64,000 nt of DNA from Dirofilaria immitis (Eukaryota; Nematoda; Chromadorea; Rhabditida; Onchocercidae), in the NCBI GenBank assembly GCA_024305405.1, contig JAKNDB010000088.1, positions 1,134,001-1,198,000 of the forward strand, given 5' to 3'. Shown one piece after another: positions 25,128-37,745 of the stretch (its first letter is position 1; the number at the start of each line of letters is the position of its first letter). A model generated the notes under the pieces. It saw nothing but the letters and a program-made list of their open reading frames with translations, was not told where the DNA came from and made no database searches. The translations under genes and the position numbers were made by a program.

Positions 25128-26897
25128 ATTGAGTTTTTGCTGATATAATCATTAAAATATCCGCAAAAACTATAATTACAATAAATTATCATTAGTTTTG
25201 AGCACTATCAAAAGATGATCATTATTATCACTATTACAGTGCAATGCATATAATTATCTTATAATAATTGAAATTTTATTGCTTAAATTCAAACTTAAAA
25301 TAACAATTAAAGATTGATGAAATACTGTTGGAGAATGAAAGTAAAAGATATATCATTTTCAAGAGACGGCAGTGATTAATAATATTTACGAAATATCATA
25401 TTTTCATGGGGATATATCAAAAGATAATGCAATGATCATTTAAAAAAAAATACTACAAAGTAATAATTTCAAGAAAAAAATATTCGGAACTTTAAAATAA
25501 TTTTAATTGTAATTTGAATATTATAAACTGAAAAAATAATATTTGATATGAAGAGATCATAGAAATTGCTAAATTTTGCGAAATATTACAATTCCAAAAA
25601 TTTTAAACTAAAAATGTTATGAAATATTTGCCAACATATACAAGTTAATAGTATTTAAAAGAAAATAAAAATAAAACAAAATGTAATTGCGAGAGAAATA
25701 TGGATTGCTAAGATTAACGAAATAGTATGGTTTTTAATCATTCGTTATCATTTCATTCATTGTATGCTTTTGTTCGAACTTGTCCGATTTGACTGATCAG
25801 TTGCTGGAATTTGGAAACTTTTAGCAAAATAAGAAAACGTGGTAGCAGAGATTTAACGAGCCGTAAGAATTCGTGTGATGGGATAGGAAAATTGCACGAA
25901 ATTAGCGATTCCTTAGTATCCGAAATCGTTTAACTATTTAGTTGATTAGTGGCGATTTTTGTTTTGTGAGTTTTTTTCGAAATTCAAGACAATTAGGATT
26001 GTAAATGTAGACTTTGCGTTTTCGTATCGCAAATATTTATAAGCAAATAATTATAATCATATCATTTCCATTTTAATTTCATTCAACTTAGGCAATATTT
26101 TGATATTGAGATTTCAATCTGTCATAGTATATACTCTGAATTCACGGCTTCTTTATAGTAAAATTTTAAATTTTAGATTTTTTAAAAGTTAATTTTGTAT
26201 TATTCCCACCATTTAGCATATGTGGTTATTTAACTCCCACTATGTAGCATAGTGATTATTTAACTTTGGTATTAATAACTATTTAGCATATGCGATCATT
26301 TAAATTCGGTATTAATAACTATTTAGCATAGTGATTATTTAACTTTGGTATTAATAACTATTTAGCATATGTGATTATTTAACTTCGGTGTCAATAACAG
26401 TTTTTTTTTTTTTTAAATGAAACAAGGCAGTTTGTTTTACATTGCCATTTAGTTAGTGTTGCATTTAAAATAAAGTATCGGAAATAGAATTTTGAAAATT
26501 ATATTAGATAGTTGGAATAATGGAAACTAAAGAAAGTCATAAAAATTATCATCAAGAATTTGTCAACAATGATTGATTGTACAAAAATGATTAGTTGAAA
26601 TGATTTTTTTTTTTTAAATACATCTATTGCTATGAAGCACTTATGAAATTTATTTATTCTGTGAAAAATTTTGTGAAAATTTTCCGAAATTTTTAAAATT
26701 ATTTTCTTACATATTAAATTACATTGACAGCGTTCTTTCCAGTTATCGTTTCCTATATGTTTTTAATCTTTCTATTATTGGTTTTTTTTCTCATATTTTT
26801 CGAATATTCGCTTTTTATTTTAAATAAACGATAAATACTATTAAAAATACGATTGTATTATAGTTTGATAATGTAATTTCAGACGGAAAACTTGGCG
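25128..26897. promoter_or_regulatory. Shared divergent upstream region of TTC5 and REPS
   Basis: TTC5 and REPS start head to head, about 1.77 kb apart by coding starts. The space has no recognised coding exon, but may hold non-coding first exons. REPS exon 1 is preceded by TAATTTCAG at 26874-26882, usable by a spliced leader or an upstream exon. A tandem repeat occupies 26210-26400. No specific promoter motif is claimed. Confidence 0.45.
26210..26400. repeat. ~45-bp tandem repeat upstream of REPS
   Basis: Five alternating units built from TATTTAGCATA(T/G)TG, ATTATTTAACTT and GGTATTAATAAC. Copies alternate between GCATATG and GCATAGTG versions. The array ends about 500 bases before the REPS start codon. 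Confidence 0.85.
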
Positions 26898-29800
26898 ATG
26901 ACAGAAACGGTCGTACATCAGAATCCAGGAATTGTTACTGTTGCTTCATCAACGCATACTCCATGGGAAGTTGATACTCAATCGGTAGTTACGGATTCTT
27001 TATCCAATTCTTTGGTAATTTGTTCATTTGCTTTTTTTTCAGTTGACATTGCTGATTGAACATCACTTTTCGTTTGTTAGCTTTTCTGTTAAGTACTTCA
27101 AGAAAAAAAAGTTCCATTACTCTATTAATTATTCTGTATATGTATCATGGCATATGACAATAATAAAAGATATACCGTTGCCAGATATACTACAGTCATC
27201 GTTATAGAGCAGTTTTCTTTGAAAAAATTATAAATAATTGCTTTTTGGCAAGTTTCTCGAACTTTTATACTTCCTATTTATTTTATATTTCTCTCTGACT
27301 TTCTATGAATCATATCAAAGTTTCTATAAAAAATGTTTTGATGGGAATAAAAAATGAAACTTCAGGAGATTTCTTATTAGCATAAAGAGATATTTATTTC
27401 TCATTTTATTAGCACAAAGGAGTATTGATTGATTGCTATGATCTCTTATCGATCATTTTTTTGACAGCAAAATATTTGATTTTCCAGGAAATGAGACATA
27501 CATCAAAAGCTGATTTCCCTGGCAGTGTATCGATTACCTTATTTAAGACCGAACCACGACGAATATTATTCAATCAAAATGTGTCGTCCTCCATTATTCA
27601 TGCTGAAAAGACAAATCCTTTTGATACTAGGTTTTATATTTTCCGCTTGGTTCTTGCAAATCTCTACACTTGAATGTCAAAAAAAGCATTCAAATTGCAT
27701 AATTAATCATATCTTTTCAGTGATAATATCAAAGAAGAATTTGCGAGTTCTTCGGATGATTATTTATCGGATAAAGCTGAAGTTATACACAGCGAGGGCA
27801 TTGCTACATCACAAGTAATGTTGAAATGTATTTTTCAACTGATTTTTATAGGATACTGAAAGTGGCACAGTAGCATGAAACATGTACATTAGATCGATCA
27901 CGGTAATAAGTAGGAAAAACAATTACTCATACTAAATATGATATATGACTTATGAATCCTTATCCAATTTTTATTCCGTAAATTTATTTTTAGGGAACAT
28001 CTCCTGGGATTAGATGGAAAACGCTAAATAATTCAGATGAAGAGACAACCGATGGTTCTGATGAAGCTGATGGTGATACGGATGATGAGGATAGTAATGA
28101 TAAAACTGGTGATCATTTTCAAGAGTTTTAAATCTAGAGAAAGCCAGCTTATGTAATAGGAAAAAAAATATTGTTATAATTGATTTGCTCATTATTAATT
28201 CGGGATTGTAAGCATATCAATGAAAGCAGTAAGTTCAAAAAACCGGTGACAACATTAGACTACTGCAAACTTCTAATTGAAGGATTTTTGTCTTCAAATT
28301 GCGGCTGCATAATCATATTCCCTCAAAGTAGCGGCAGTTGTTCGAAAATTTTGTAGAAGTTTCTATACTCATTTTTAGGTATGTCAGACACGGAAACGAA
28401 GAATCTTTTAGAAGATGCGATTGAAGACGAGGAGGAATCTGATTTGGAAGACAGTAAAACATTGAGTAGTGACATAGGCCGGGGATCGAAACCGATTCAG
28501 GTTATTATTCATTACATTTTTTAAATTTTAAAAGAAGAAAGAAGAAGCGAAAGTGTAAGAAAGAAATCGATGATTCTTTTTATGCTTTGGCTGGTTGTCG
28601 CTGTTTCGGTTATATGATCTTATAGGTATTTTAAGAAAGCATTGAGATTTTAAAACTTTCACTTCGCATTCTTGCTACTGAATTCTAATTCTAAGAATTC
28701 ATGAAGGATTTCGAGTTTTATTATTCAGTTGCGAAGCTTGCAATAAAGTTTAGGGTTGATAAAACAAAATCCATCATGTGTCTTTCCAATATAAGTAATG
28801 ATTTGTAAAATTGATTGAATAAGTTTAGGACAAAACTTCCTCGGAATCGTTGGTAGATTCATTGTATGGAATGTCTGAAGAACAAAAAGCTTATTATACA
28901 AAGTGTTTCAATCACTTAATGAAAAAACTGTTGTAAGTATATTATTCAATATCGCTAGGATTTGAGGTGATCTTCTCGATTTCAGAATATGTTCCTTTTA
29001 TGCGGTTCAAAAATGATTCGTTTTATTCAAATTTTAATACTGATTTAATTAAGTGGTTTTATTGTTATATCATTCCTTTTAAAAACTCACGGTGGTGCTT
29101 TGTGCTAAATTGTTTCCTTTATACTTTTTGGTATTTCAATAGAAGAAAAGATGGAAGGAAATAATAAGATTTTTGCAGGGATGCAGTGATCTAAGCGGTG
29201 CTATTTATGGCGCAAACGAGGCATGTTGTTGAATTTTTCAAAAGAAGCGGATTAGATCGCGAAAAGCTGTCCAAAATTTGGAGTTTAAGTGATGTGAACG
29301 AAGATGGCTATTTGGATTTGAATGAATTCTCAGCTGCTATGCATCTTATTGTCTTGCATATCAAGGTGGTTATTTTAGTGTTAGAAATCGGCTGATGCTT
29401 TATTTTTCTAGATTTTTTAAAATAAATTTTTAATTCTTCCCAACATTATTTGCAGCGCTTTATATTTTGTTGACGTTATATCCAAGCCAATTATTGCAGG
29501 AAATTTCCAAAATAAGTATTTTTTTGCTTGAAAATTTTTTAAGAACACAGATACGGCCATGATCGCACTACTCATTTCCATGATTTTAGGGCCACATTCC
29601 GATTCCAGATGTTATTCCATTTGAAATTAGTCCTCCGATTATGCCACGTCGAGATGTTCTGCAACCGACTACTGGTTCATACATTTCAATTTTTAAGTGC
29701 TATCTAAACAAAACCCTTTTGACCGTTTAATGTTCTTTTTCTTCTTGCATTCAGTTTTTTATAAAAATTTCAATCACATATCGTAAAAGTACACTAAATT

Positions 29801-31842
29801 GTACCGAAATATTTTCTTATTCACAAATTATTACAGATGAGGGCAATAGCAAACAAGGAGCAGAAACACGAGCATCTAATGTTATGCAGGATTGGAAGCA
29901 GTTTGATTATGATGATACCGAAGCAGGAGAAACACTTGGACATTATCCGCAACATCATTCTTTCAGTGATGAGCATCTTCATATTCAAACAGAAAATGAA
30001 GTTCATTATTTCCTTAAATTTTTTAAGATTTTTATTTCATTAATACTACTTCAGTTACTACATTTCACTTCTTTCTATTAATAAGTCCTTAAAAACCGAA
30101 CATATCATTATTTCAAAGCCAGCAAGCATATTTTTGATCTTTACTTATGAAGAAATATTTTGTGAGCTTTGAGACTATTTTTTGAATATTTATGTTGCTT
30201 TGATAGGAAATTTTTTAAGCATTCTCCAGAAAGACTGAGTACCTTTTCGGATGTGCCTCCACTTCTTGTTGATGTGCGTCCAACAGCACGAAAAGCCACA
30301 CAATGTAAGATTTAATGTATTTTCGTGAAAACTGTTAATCCAACTGTGAAGTGTATGTAGGTGATGACTTACAGTCAGATCATCATTACATTACGTAAGT
30401 GCTTAGGATTAGTTAAAACTTTCAGGAAATGTAAGACATGTGCTTCAATGACTTAAGAACTGATAACTTTTAATAAATTTCAGCTATAATTTGTGCAGCT
30501 ACAGCCAAAACTGAATCTTCTTCAAATATGCCATTCAAGAATGCTGCAAATTTTGCATTAAGCCCACAAGCACCCAAGGGACCTCCACCAAAGCCTCCTC
30601 CAAGACCCGCAAGTAAAGGACACGGACGCAGTGCCAGTCTAGATCTGAATAATTTTCAAAGTTATGCTGTAACAACGCCTGGGTATATTTTGCAGTATTT
30701 CCAGATTCTTCAGATATGATTTTGAAAATTTATCACAGCAAATTCTGTATTATTTATAGATTAAAAATGAATCTGGCAACGGAAACATCACAGCGTGGCG
30801 CCACTTTACCTGTCCATGGATCATTACGCCATCCGTACAGTTCTGTGCCATTTGATACTATGCGCTTTCCAAAGCATCAGAATGGCAAGGTAAATATTTG
30901 TAGAATGATTTCTGATAGGCAACTTTTTAGTATAATAAATATTTGTTTTTCATGCAATGAAAATGAATTTATTAGTTTCTCATTTCTAAACCGTTTACTT
31001 ATTTATTTAGTTTAGTAATTGGAAAAGAGAATGGCCTCTAATGAGAATGACTAAGAGAAATTCAATTTCTTCTTCATTTGCAAGAAATTTTTATTTATTT
31101 TATCAACATTGTACGGGAATCGATTGTTCGTTCTAGAAAAAAAAGGAAAAAAAACGGATGATAGGAAAAGAATGTTAGATCATTTTTTTCTAACCATAGT
31201 TTTGAGATAAAAGAAATGAATTAGAATGTATTTTATGAAAACTTTTTATAGATCCTAGTTCTTCACTTCGGCATCCTCCAGCTCCACCTTTACCACCACG
31301 GTCAACATTTGTAGATGTTAGCGTACAAACGGAAGACATCGTATCACGCAGCTTTAACGATGGGCGGGAACTTATTGAATTCAACATTGATATGGGTAAA
31401 TTTAATTATTGTTTTGCAACTTTGAAGCTAATTTTTATTATTTGGTTTCAAGTGGTGTTTGGTAAAGATCATCTTAATACTAACTTCAAGTCCATCCTTT
31501 TAATTAGTCACTAATGACTAAAAATAATAAATAAGCTGGAATATGACGAAATTAAAAAAATAATGCTTAAATTTTTTTAAAGAGAAACGTATCGAGGAAC
31601 TATTGGAAGAAGAAAGTAATGCAAGTGTAGGTAATACTTGTGCTACTAGCATAGGTGGTGGTACAACGACAAATACATTACCTGGTCAAGTGAATTGGCA
31701 AGCTCGATGTGAGCACTTGCGTTTATTGAACAGTCATTTGGAAGCAGAACGGGCTAAATTGGCGCAAATTAGGCTACAACTTGAATTGAGGCTTCAAGAA
31801 GCAACTGGCAATCACCCATCGATGAAGCCAACTTCACTTTAA
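26898..31842 (+). CDS. REPS1/REPS2-like EH-domain endocytic adaptor
   Basis: Plus-strand exons: 26898-27014, 27488-27630, 27721-27814, 27994-28108, 28379-28500, 28829-28932, 29179-29365, 29590-29674, 29837-30000, 30220-30304, 30484-30682, 30760-30889, 31252-31395 and 31583-31842. The protein has an acidic N-terminal half, one EH domain (MSEEQKAYYTKCF; EFFKRSGLDREKLSKIWSLS; EF-hand loop DVNEDGYLDLNE; FSAAMHLIV), then PPPKPPPRP followed by RSASLDLNNF, and a C-terminal coiled coil (QARCEHLRLLNSHLEAERAK). Proline-rich stretch, SLDLN motif and terminal coiled coil in this order identify RalBP1-associated REPS proteins, which bind NPF peptides and link RalBP1 to clathrin endocytosis. Two joins fail: exon 6 to 7, where the frame breaks near 29200-29210 inside the EH domain, and 30889 to 31252 (one base out; a missed exon is possible). 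Only the second of the two EH domains of vertebrate REPS is present. Confidence 0.88.
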
Positions 31843-33774
31843 ACTTGTTTGGATGTCTCACTCGTTTTCCTCCAGCTTTTGATTCGATCTTCTTCCTAAT
31901 CTCTCTCTCTCTCTTTCTCTATCCTTTTTGTTTTCCTGTTTTTCATTATTATTATTTTTTGCTGTATTGAAAACTAGCAGGTGAAATGGCTATTTTCTCC
32001 CTTATTTGTCTTCATAGATATTAGTCATTAGTGAATTTTATATAATGGAAAGAGTAGTTATAACAGTTGTAATTCTGCATAAATCAAAAAAAAAAAAGTC
32101 TGAGATGGCTTCATGATCTTGTGATAAGTATTTGATAATTTTAAATTCTTTGCGTATACATTATAGTGGAATTATAAACATCGATATTAATAATACTAGT
32201 TGGATTGAATTTAGCTTTTGGAGGATTCGCATAAGATCATGTTCAGACAGAGTCATGTTCATTTAAATTAAGTTCTTAATTATTTCATGGAGATTCTTTC
32301 TGCTTCTTTTTCATGTTATAATTTATATATAATATCCGTGGTATTTATTCCTTTGGTATACATATCAAATGCTCATTGTGCTTATCTTTGTTTTCAGCAA
32401 AGATTTTATTAACAGAAGATTGTATAGCGAAAAACTCAAAATATATCAATTTTAACTAGCATTGTCTATAATTAGATATAATAGATGTAGCAGTGTTTTC
32501 TATTTAAGTTGATTCTTAAGTTTTAAATTAATTTATTGATTCCGGAATATGTGTAAATAGAGAGAGAGTTTCTCAGTTTCTTTAACTGCGATTTATAATT
32601 ATCATTTTTTTCATTTCATTTTTCCGGAAATCTCTCCTTTTCATTCGTTTTTGTCAAATAACAATAGCAAAAGCAAAACCCGAAAAAGAAGGGAAATCAA
32701 ACATCGTTGATAATTGAATATATATCTTTATTATAGATATATTTGTTATTCGCTCAGTTCGCAAGGTTGTTTTTTTATAATTCCTTGGATTTAGCGTAAC
32801 TAAGTTGATTGCTGCTGATATTTTTTGAAAATATAACTATTTGGCATATAAATTATTTGAATATTTTTTGAAGTTTGATGCTTGTGCAAATAAAATATTT
32901 TTAGCAATTTTATTGTAAGAATTATCCAAATATTATGAGAAGTCTTATTTCCCTGAAAAATTGCTTGGTTGTAACTATATTTTGAACAGGTATTCTATCT
33001 GTATTTATTCGTATCTATAAAGTGATAATATCAAAATTGTTAATTTCTAAACATATACCATACATAGAAAAACGCAAAAATGAACTCTTGTTATCCATTT
33101 TTAAAACTAAAATACTGAGTAATGATAATTATTACTATCATATTCTTCCCATTGTACCTCTTTCTAAACGCTTTGATTCATATCCAGAAACTTTCTTTTT
33201 CTTTCATTTGCTCTTGACTTTAGCAGCAGAGCTTGATCTAGCATGCTATTCTCTGATATTTCATTTTTGTTTTAAATCTCCGCTTTGCTATTTGTACATT
33301 AAATAATTTTTATTTCTTTACTTGCTTTACATATCAATTTAAGAATTTCAAAAAGGAAAAAGTTTATAGCACCAGATATAACATGACAACAGTGGAACGA
33401 TATAAATAAACGATTTAATTAATGAACTGGAAAATTCTCAAAATTTAAGTTCATCTATTTTCATAGATTTTAGGGATTAGTTTATTGAACATATATATAA
33501 TTCAAAATTATACGCAAAGTTAGAGCAAATAATACATTTTATTTTCTGTTTTCTCATTCATCATATGAAAAATATTATATGTTTCCATGGGTAACGTAAT
33601 TTATTGAAATGTCGTAAATTGTCTTAAATTTCATTGTGAATCATTCTCCGAATAATTCACATTAAGCTATTGGCAGAAAAATATATAATGAAAAAATTTG
33701 ATCAAAATATGATTTCAATACCGCAGTCAATCAAATAAAATATACATCAAAGATTGGAGAAAATTTAATAAATC
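31843..33774. other. 3' UTR of REPS and convergent intergenic region
   Basis: Begins with the pyrimidine-rich REPS 3' untranslated sequence (CT-rich at 31897-31925). AATAAA-type polyadenylation signals occur near 32889 and 33404. No other coding exon is convincing; the open frame around 33022-33306 lacks splice signals and family likeness. Confidence 0.6.
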
Positions 33775-34752
33775 TTATAATTTCTCTATATTAAGCTTTT
33801 CTATTTCATATTCGCAATCTTCGAGAGCTTTTCTCATTGCTGCATTATCATCCGCTCTAGCACCCAATGCTTTCATTGTATCTAAGATTTCCGTAGCAAT
33901 TTTACGGAAATTCACCTGTTAATTTCGATTATAACAGTGTAAAAGTAATGATAATAAATTTTTCTATGGAATAAAATCTTGAAATGAACCAAACACTGGA
34001 TTAAAGTGCCATAACTTCCCTTCATAAGAACATTATGAGAGGCGTTGGTTTTCATAGATAGCAGGATGATGGCCACATAAACGTTAAAATCGCTAAAGAG
34101 TGTGTAACAACTCACCTGTTAAATTAACTAGTCCTGAAATTGGGACAACAATTTTCTGTTGATGAAAAAGATGTAATATCTAATTTTAAAAGATAAGTAT
34201 CGATTCTTATAGAATCATCGAAGTAGGAATTAATTTTTCATTGGACATATATTAAGAAAGTATTGAAAACAAGAAAAGAGTTTAAAAAATTATATTTGAA
34301 AAGTAAGTATGAAATACTAAATATGAATCATAATGAATGTCTAATTTATTATCCCAAGATTTTTTTTATTAATTGAGAAAAAAATAGAATAAATGGCTGA
34401 AAATTTTTACCTTATCTAAAATTTTTGTAAGTCATTTCCTTCTTCAATATTGCTTTTATAACCACTATCAACAGATCGTTCCGAATGCAGATATGACTGT
34501 TGCGATGATAACGAAATCATGGATTCTGATTCTGATTCTTCTATATTACTTGATTTTGCCTAAAAATAAGAAAACTGATAAATCAATCGGTAGCATGTTG
34601 AGAAGAAAATAATGATAACTGAAATAGAAAAATAGAAAATTCAACCGAATGCCGACCTTGTATAATGGGTTCATTTGCCACTTGACCTTCTCTCGTCGAT
34701 CTTTCGGGAAATTCTCAGCTTTACTACTTCCAATACTCGGAAAAAGTTCCTT
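33775..34752 (-). CDS. Unrecognised acidic/coiled-coil protein, partial
   Basis: Three minus-strand exons fit one protein. The first visible (about 34752-34657) encodes KELFPSIGSSKAENFPKDRR and EKVKWQMNPLYK. The second (34559-34411) encodes a Ser/Glu-rich stretch (NIEESESESMISLSSQQSY, RSVDSGYKSNIEEGNDL). The last (33915-33775) encodes a helical, charged end (FRKIATEILDTMKAL, AAMRKALEDCEYEIEKLN). Exon 2 stops in frame at TAG near its end, but one extra A in the minus-strand A5 run (34422-34426) turns it into DLQKILDK, which joins exon 3 in phase at a GTAAAA donor. The start is not found: no ATG precedes the first exon in frame and the acceptor there is poor. I do not recognise the family. A second AACAG acceptor at about 34118-34122 could serve an alternative exon. 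Confidence 0.5.
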
Positions 34753-35849
34753 TTTTCTATATTAATCACTGATAATACTTATTGAACTTATTGATTTTCA
34801 AAAGATTTTAACTTAAATGATCGAGTAATCCAAATAAGAACTATTGCTAGTTAAGAAAAAAACTTACGATTGAGCGGAATAGAAAAAATCTAAGATCATT
34901 AATCCGATCATTATTCAAGAAGCTATTTTATAAAGGTATTGTTATATTATCATGCTTCGTGAACTTTTAACTTCTCATTTTTCCTTCCTTTTCCATTACC
35001 TCTAATAGGTACAACAATAGTTCTTTGGTTATTTTTGAGTATTATTTATAAAATAGAAAATGATAAAATGGATTTCATTGCATTATAAAATTTTCGATAT
35101 AACCTTCCTAAAAATTTTTTCCATCCAATTTACTCATTTTGCACAGTATTTGCTTCCGACAAAATTCTATAATAGGTAAAAAATTGAATCATTTTTCTCA
35201 TTATTAATCAAAAGATTGATAAATGTAAATACGATAAAGTATTATATTACAAAATTTTATAATTAGTAAATTTATAAAATAATATTACTCATTGTAATCA
35301 AATTTTTAAAAATTTACTCTTCTTTCATTAATAAATTAGCAATTGTTTTACGAGAAAACTTCTTTGTTTCCGTTTTATTCTTCGTTTGAAATTTCGAAAG
35401 CATTGACCAAATTTGAAACGATTTTTATCGTTCGTTTTTCCTTTCACTGATCCAATGTTAATCAGTTATTATTTTCTCTAATAACTAATACTGAAAAGAA
35501 GGTTTACTTTTACAATATCAATAATTAATAATGAATTTTTTCATAAATTGCTAGCGTCTATCAAATTTGACAATTACTAATCAAAATTCGATAAAAATAG
35601 GATGCTTTTATCAATTCAGAAAGTTATCTCATATTGATTTATTATGATTGTTAGGAAATTTGAAAATTTAAATCATTAATAAATTTCCGTTTCATTTTCT
35701 CTAATAGCGAAAAATCTAACAAATCACTGATTAAAATAATATTAAATATCTAATATCAAAATTTAAATAATAAGCAATATCGAGCCACAATCCAAAAAGA
35801 ATAAAAATTGTTCAAAAACGCAAAAATTGATAAATGATATACTTATACC

Positions 35850-35970
35850 ACACATACATATACACATACACAGACATACATACGCATACATATACACATA
35901 CACACTGAGACACGTACACATACACGCATACAAACATACATATAGACAGACGTGTGTATATAATATATAT
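35850..35970. repeat. (TACACA)n-type microsatellite
   Basis: Imperfect CATACA/TACACA dinucleotide-derived tract. The cysteine- and valine-rich minus-strand frame over it is a translation of the repeat, not a gene. Confidence 0.9.
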
Positions 35971-36394
35971 GTATACATCGATTCTCAAAATATGTTGCTT
36001 TAACGATATATTTGCACTAAATCTGATTCAAAACATATATAAACGATGAAAGCGAACCTGTTATAACTATTAGAAAATGCACATCATTTCTTGAATGATT
36101 AATTTTTAATCAAACGAAGAAATGTTCAATCGAATCGATAATTAGAATTAATCGAATCGATAATTATATTTACTAAACATTTCACATCACTCCAAATTTG
36201 CATATTAATTCTCGAATGATCGAAAGATCGAAAGATTTGATATGAATTTTACCGTTAAATATTAATATTTATATTCCATAACATTATTCTTAGCAAATTT
36301 TGCATTCAAAACTAAGAATAAACACACATACATTTATTTATTATCATTTATGTGATTTCTTTCAATTTACAATCAATCAAAAGATATCAAATTA

Positions 36395-36590
36395 TCATTT
36401 CTTATTATTGCTATTATTTATTGTCATTTGTTATTATTATTATTATACTATCATCATTATTGCTACTAATATTATTATTATGAGTTGTTATTATCAACAA
36501 TTGTAATTATTATTAACTGATGTTGTTGTTATTAGTTATTATTATTATTAATAAATACTTCCATTATTATTATTGTTGTTTGTTATTACT
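36395..36590. repeat. (ATT)n-rich tract
   Basis: Imperfect TTATTA and TTGTTATTA units, a decayed trinucleotide microsatellite. Confidence 0.9.
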
Positions 36591-37502
36591 GCTCTCATTT
36601 TTATCAATATAATAATTAACTTCGCATTATTTTTCATGAAGATTTTATTTGCATTCTATGCTAATGTTTGTATAAAATTCATACTTGTTTGACAAGAACA
36701 GGAAGCAGTTTTAAAAATTAAATTCAAATGATGACACACAATTGTATATTTTAGAACTTTTAGACAAGATCAGGAAACATAATTCAGGATTTTAACAGAT
36801 GATATCATAGTACAAATAAACATTAAAATGAAGAAAAAAATTTTGATGGAATACGAGATTAGCGCGCAGATGGATTAAATGCGTTGTCTATTTGATAAAC
36901 AGATTAAAAATTGTTAAAATATGTTTGTTTCAAACGGTAAGTTTACATTTTTTTTCTAATAAATTATTATAATATATCATTTTTCCAATATTTTTCATAA
37001 TAAATGAAAATAGATTTATTAGTAATTATCGATAAATTTTTGTTTCTTTTAATTTTCAAAGTTTTTATAAAATTTCATTTTTTTATGTTAGTGTTTTTAA
37101 TATATAAATTTATTAATAATATGAAATGATTGAAATTTTTTTTTTTTGCTAGGGATTTTCTTTTTTCTATCATTTCACTACTTCTAATCTTTTTGCAGTA
37201 TCTATTTTTACAGTACCATAAATAATTTATACTTTATATTAATATCAAACAGTATATGATAAAATTTAACAATAACCATAAGGATGAGTGATTAAAATCA
37301 TGAAATTTAATTTTACGACTTATTAAATTATCAAAATTAATTGTTTTTATAATGAAATTTTTATAGTGCTTGAAATAGCGTGTTGCTGAAATCGTGAAGA
37401 AGAAGTACCCTTGATATGAGAAAATAAGATTCATATATGGTAATTTGTTAAAAAATGTACTATAATATAGGTCAAGATGTTATAAATCATATTAGTTATT
37501 AG

Positions 37503-37673
37503 TTATCATGTTTATTTGAGCCAAATGAGGGCGATGACTCTGATGATCTCAAAACTGACCTCGGAATGGCGCGAAGGATTCTAATCAACAATATCATTTA
37601 CTCTAGATGTACTCCACGAGATCAGTTGGATGGCATATCAGGCATCTTTGGATCGCTCTCTCTTTGCTATTAA
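37503..37673 (+). CDS. Terminal exon of an unrecognised gene
   Basis: Starting after a TTATTAG acceptor, one frame stays open for 56 codons to a TAA at 37671-37673. It encodes LSCLFEPNEGDDSDDLKTD, LGMARRILINNIIYSRCTPR, DQLDGISGIFGSLSLCY. The block is visibly richer in G and C than its surroundings, and a canonical AATAAA lies 67 bases after the stop (37740-37745), as expected for a last exon. An upstream exon ending at 36936 with a GTAAGT donor is in the right phase. Function unknown; the acidic then basic then glycine/serine pattern matches no family I know. It could also be a fragment of an old gene. Confidence 0.5.
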   Translation, partial: LSCLFEPNEGDDSDDLKTDLGMARRILINNIIYSRCTPRDQLDGISGIFGSLSLCY

Positions 37674-37739
37674 AATTGTCTTATTGTATCATTGATATTG
37701 TAATTGTTGTATTCGTTGATGTCTTATCAAATTTATCAT

Positions 37740-37745
37740 AATAAA
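37740..37745 (+). terminator. Polyadenylation signal AATAAA
   Basis: Canonical AATAAA, 67 bases beyond the stop codon at 37671-37673. It supports that exon as the 3' end of a transcribed gene. Confidence 0.5.

Larger units (their letters stand above)
34753..37502. other. Intergenic, low-complexity, no complete gene
   Basis: AT-rich sequence with a TACACA-type microsatellite (35850-35970) and an ATT/TTG-rich tract (36395-36590). A segment ending at 36936 with a strong donor (ACG|GTAAGT) and a less AT-rich body (36840-36936) may be an exon of the gene ending at 37673. It is open in one frame (WNTRLARRWIKCVVYLINRL), which would join 37503 in phase, but has no start codon. Confidence 0.5.

Noticed and set aside
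30359..30396. 34-base micro-exon between two REPS exons (GTAG before, GTAAGT after)
   Set aside because: Splice sites look good, but including it puts the next exon into a frame with an early stop.
34016..34115. Possible extra exon after a second AACAG acceptor (VSCYTLFSDFNVYVAIILLS)
   Set aside because: It would be in phase with the preceding exon but lacks a good donor, and the exon at 33915-33775 already gives a natural ending. Left as a possible alternative only.
35763..35978. Cysteine-rich minus-strand frame (CLYVCLYACMC-like)
   Set aside because: Translation of a TACACA microsatellite. The Cys periodicity comes from the repeat, not from a disulfide-rich peptide.
37503..37673. Box C/D snoRNA reading (TGATGA ... 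CTGA) of this GC-richer block
   Set aside because: The motifs are present by chance in a continuous 57-codon open frame. Terminal stem and spacing do not fit a snoRNA.
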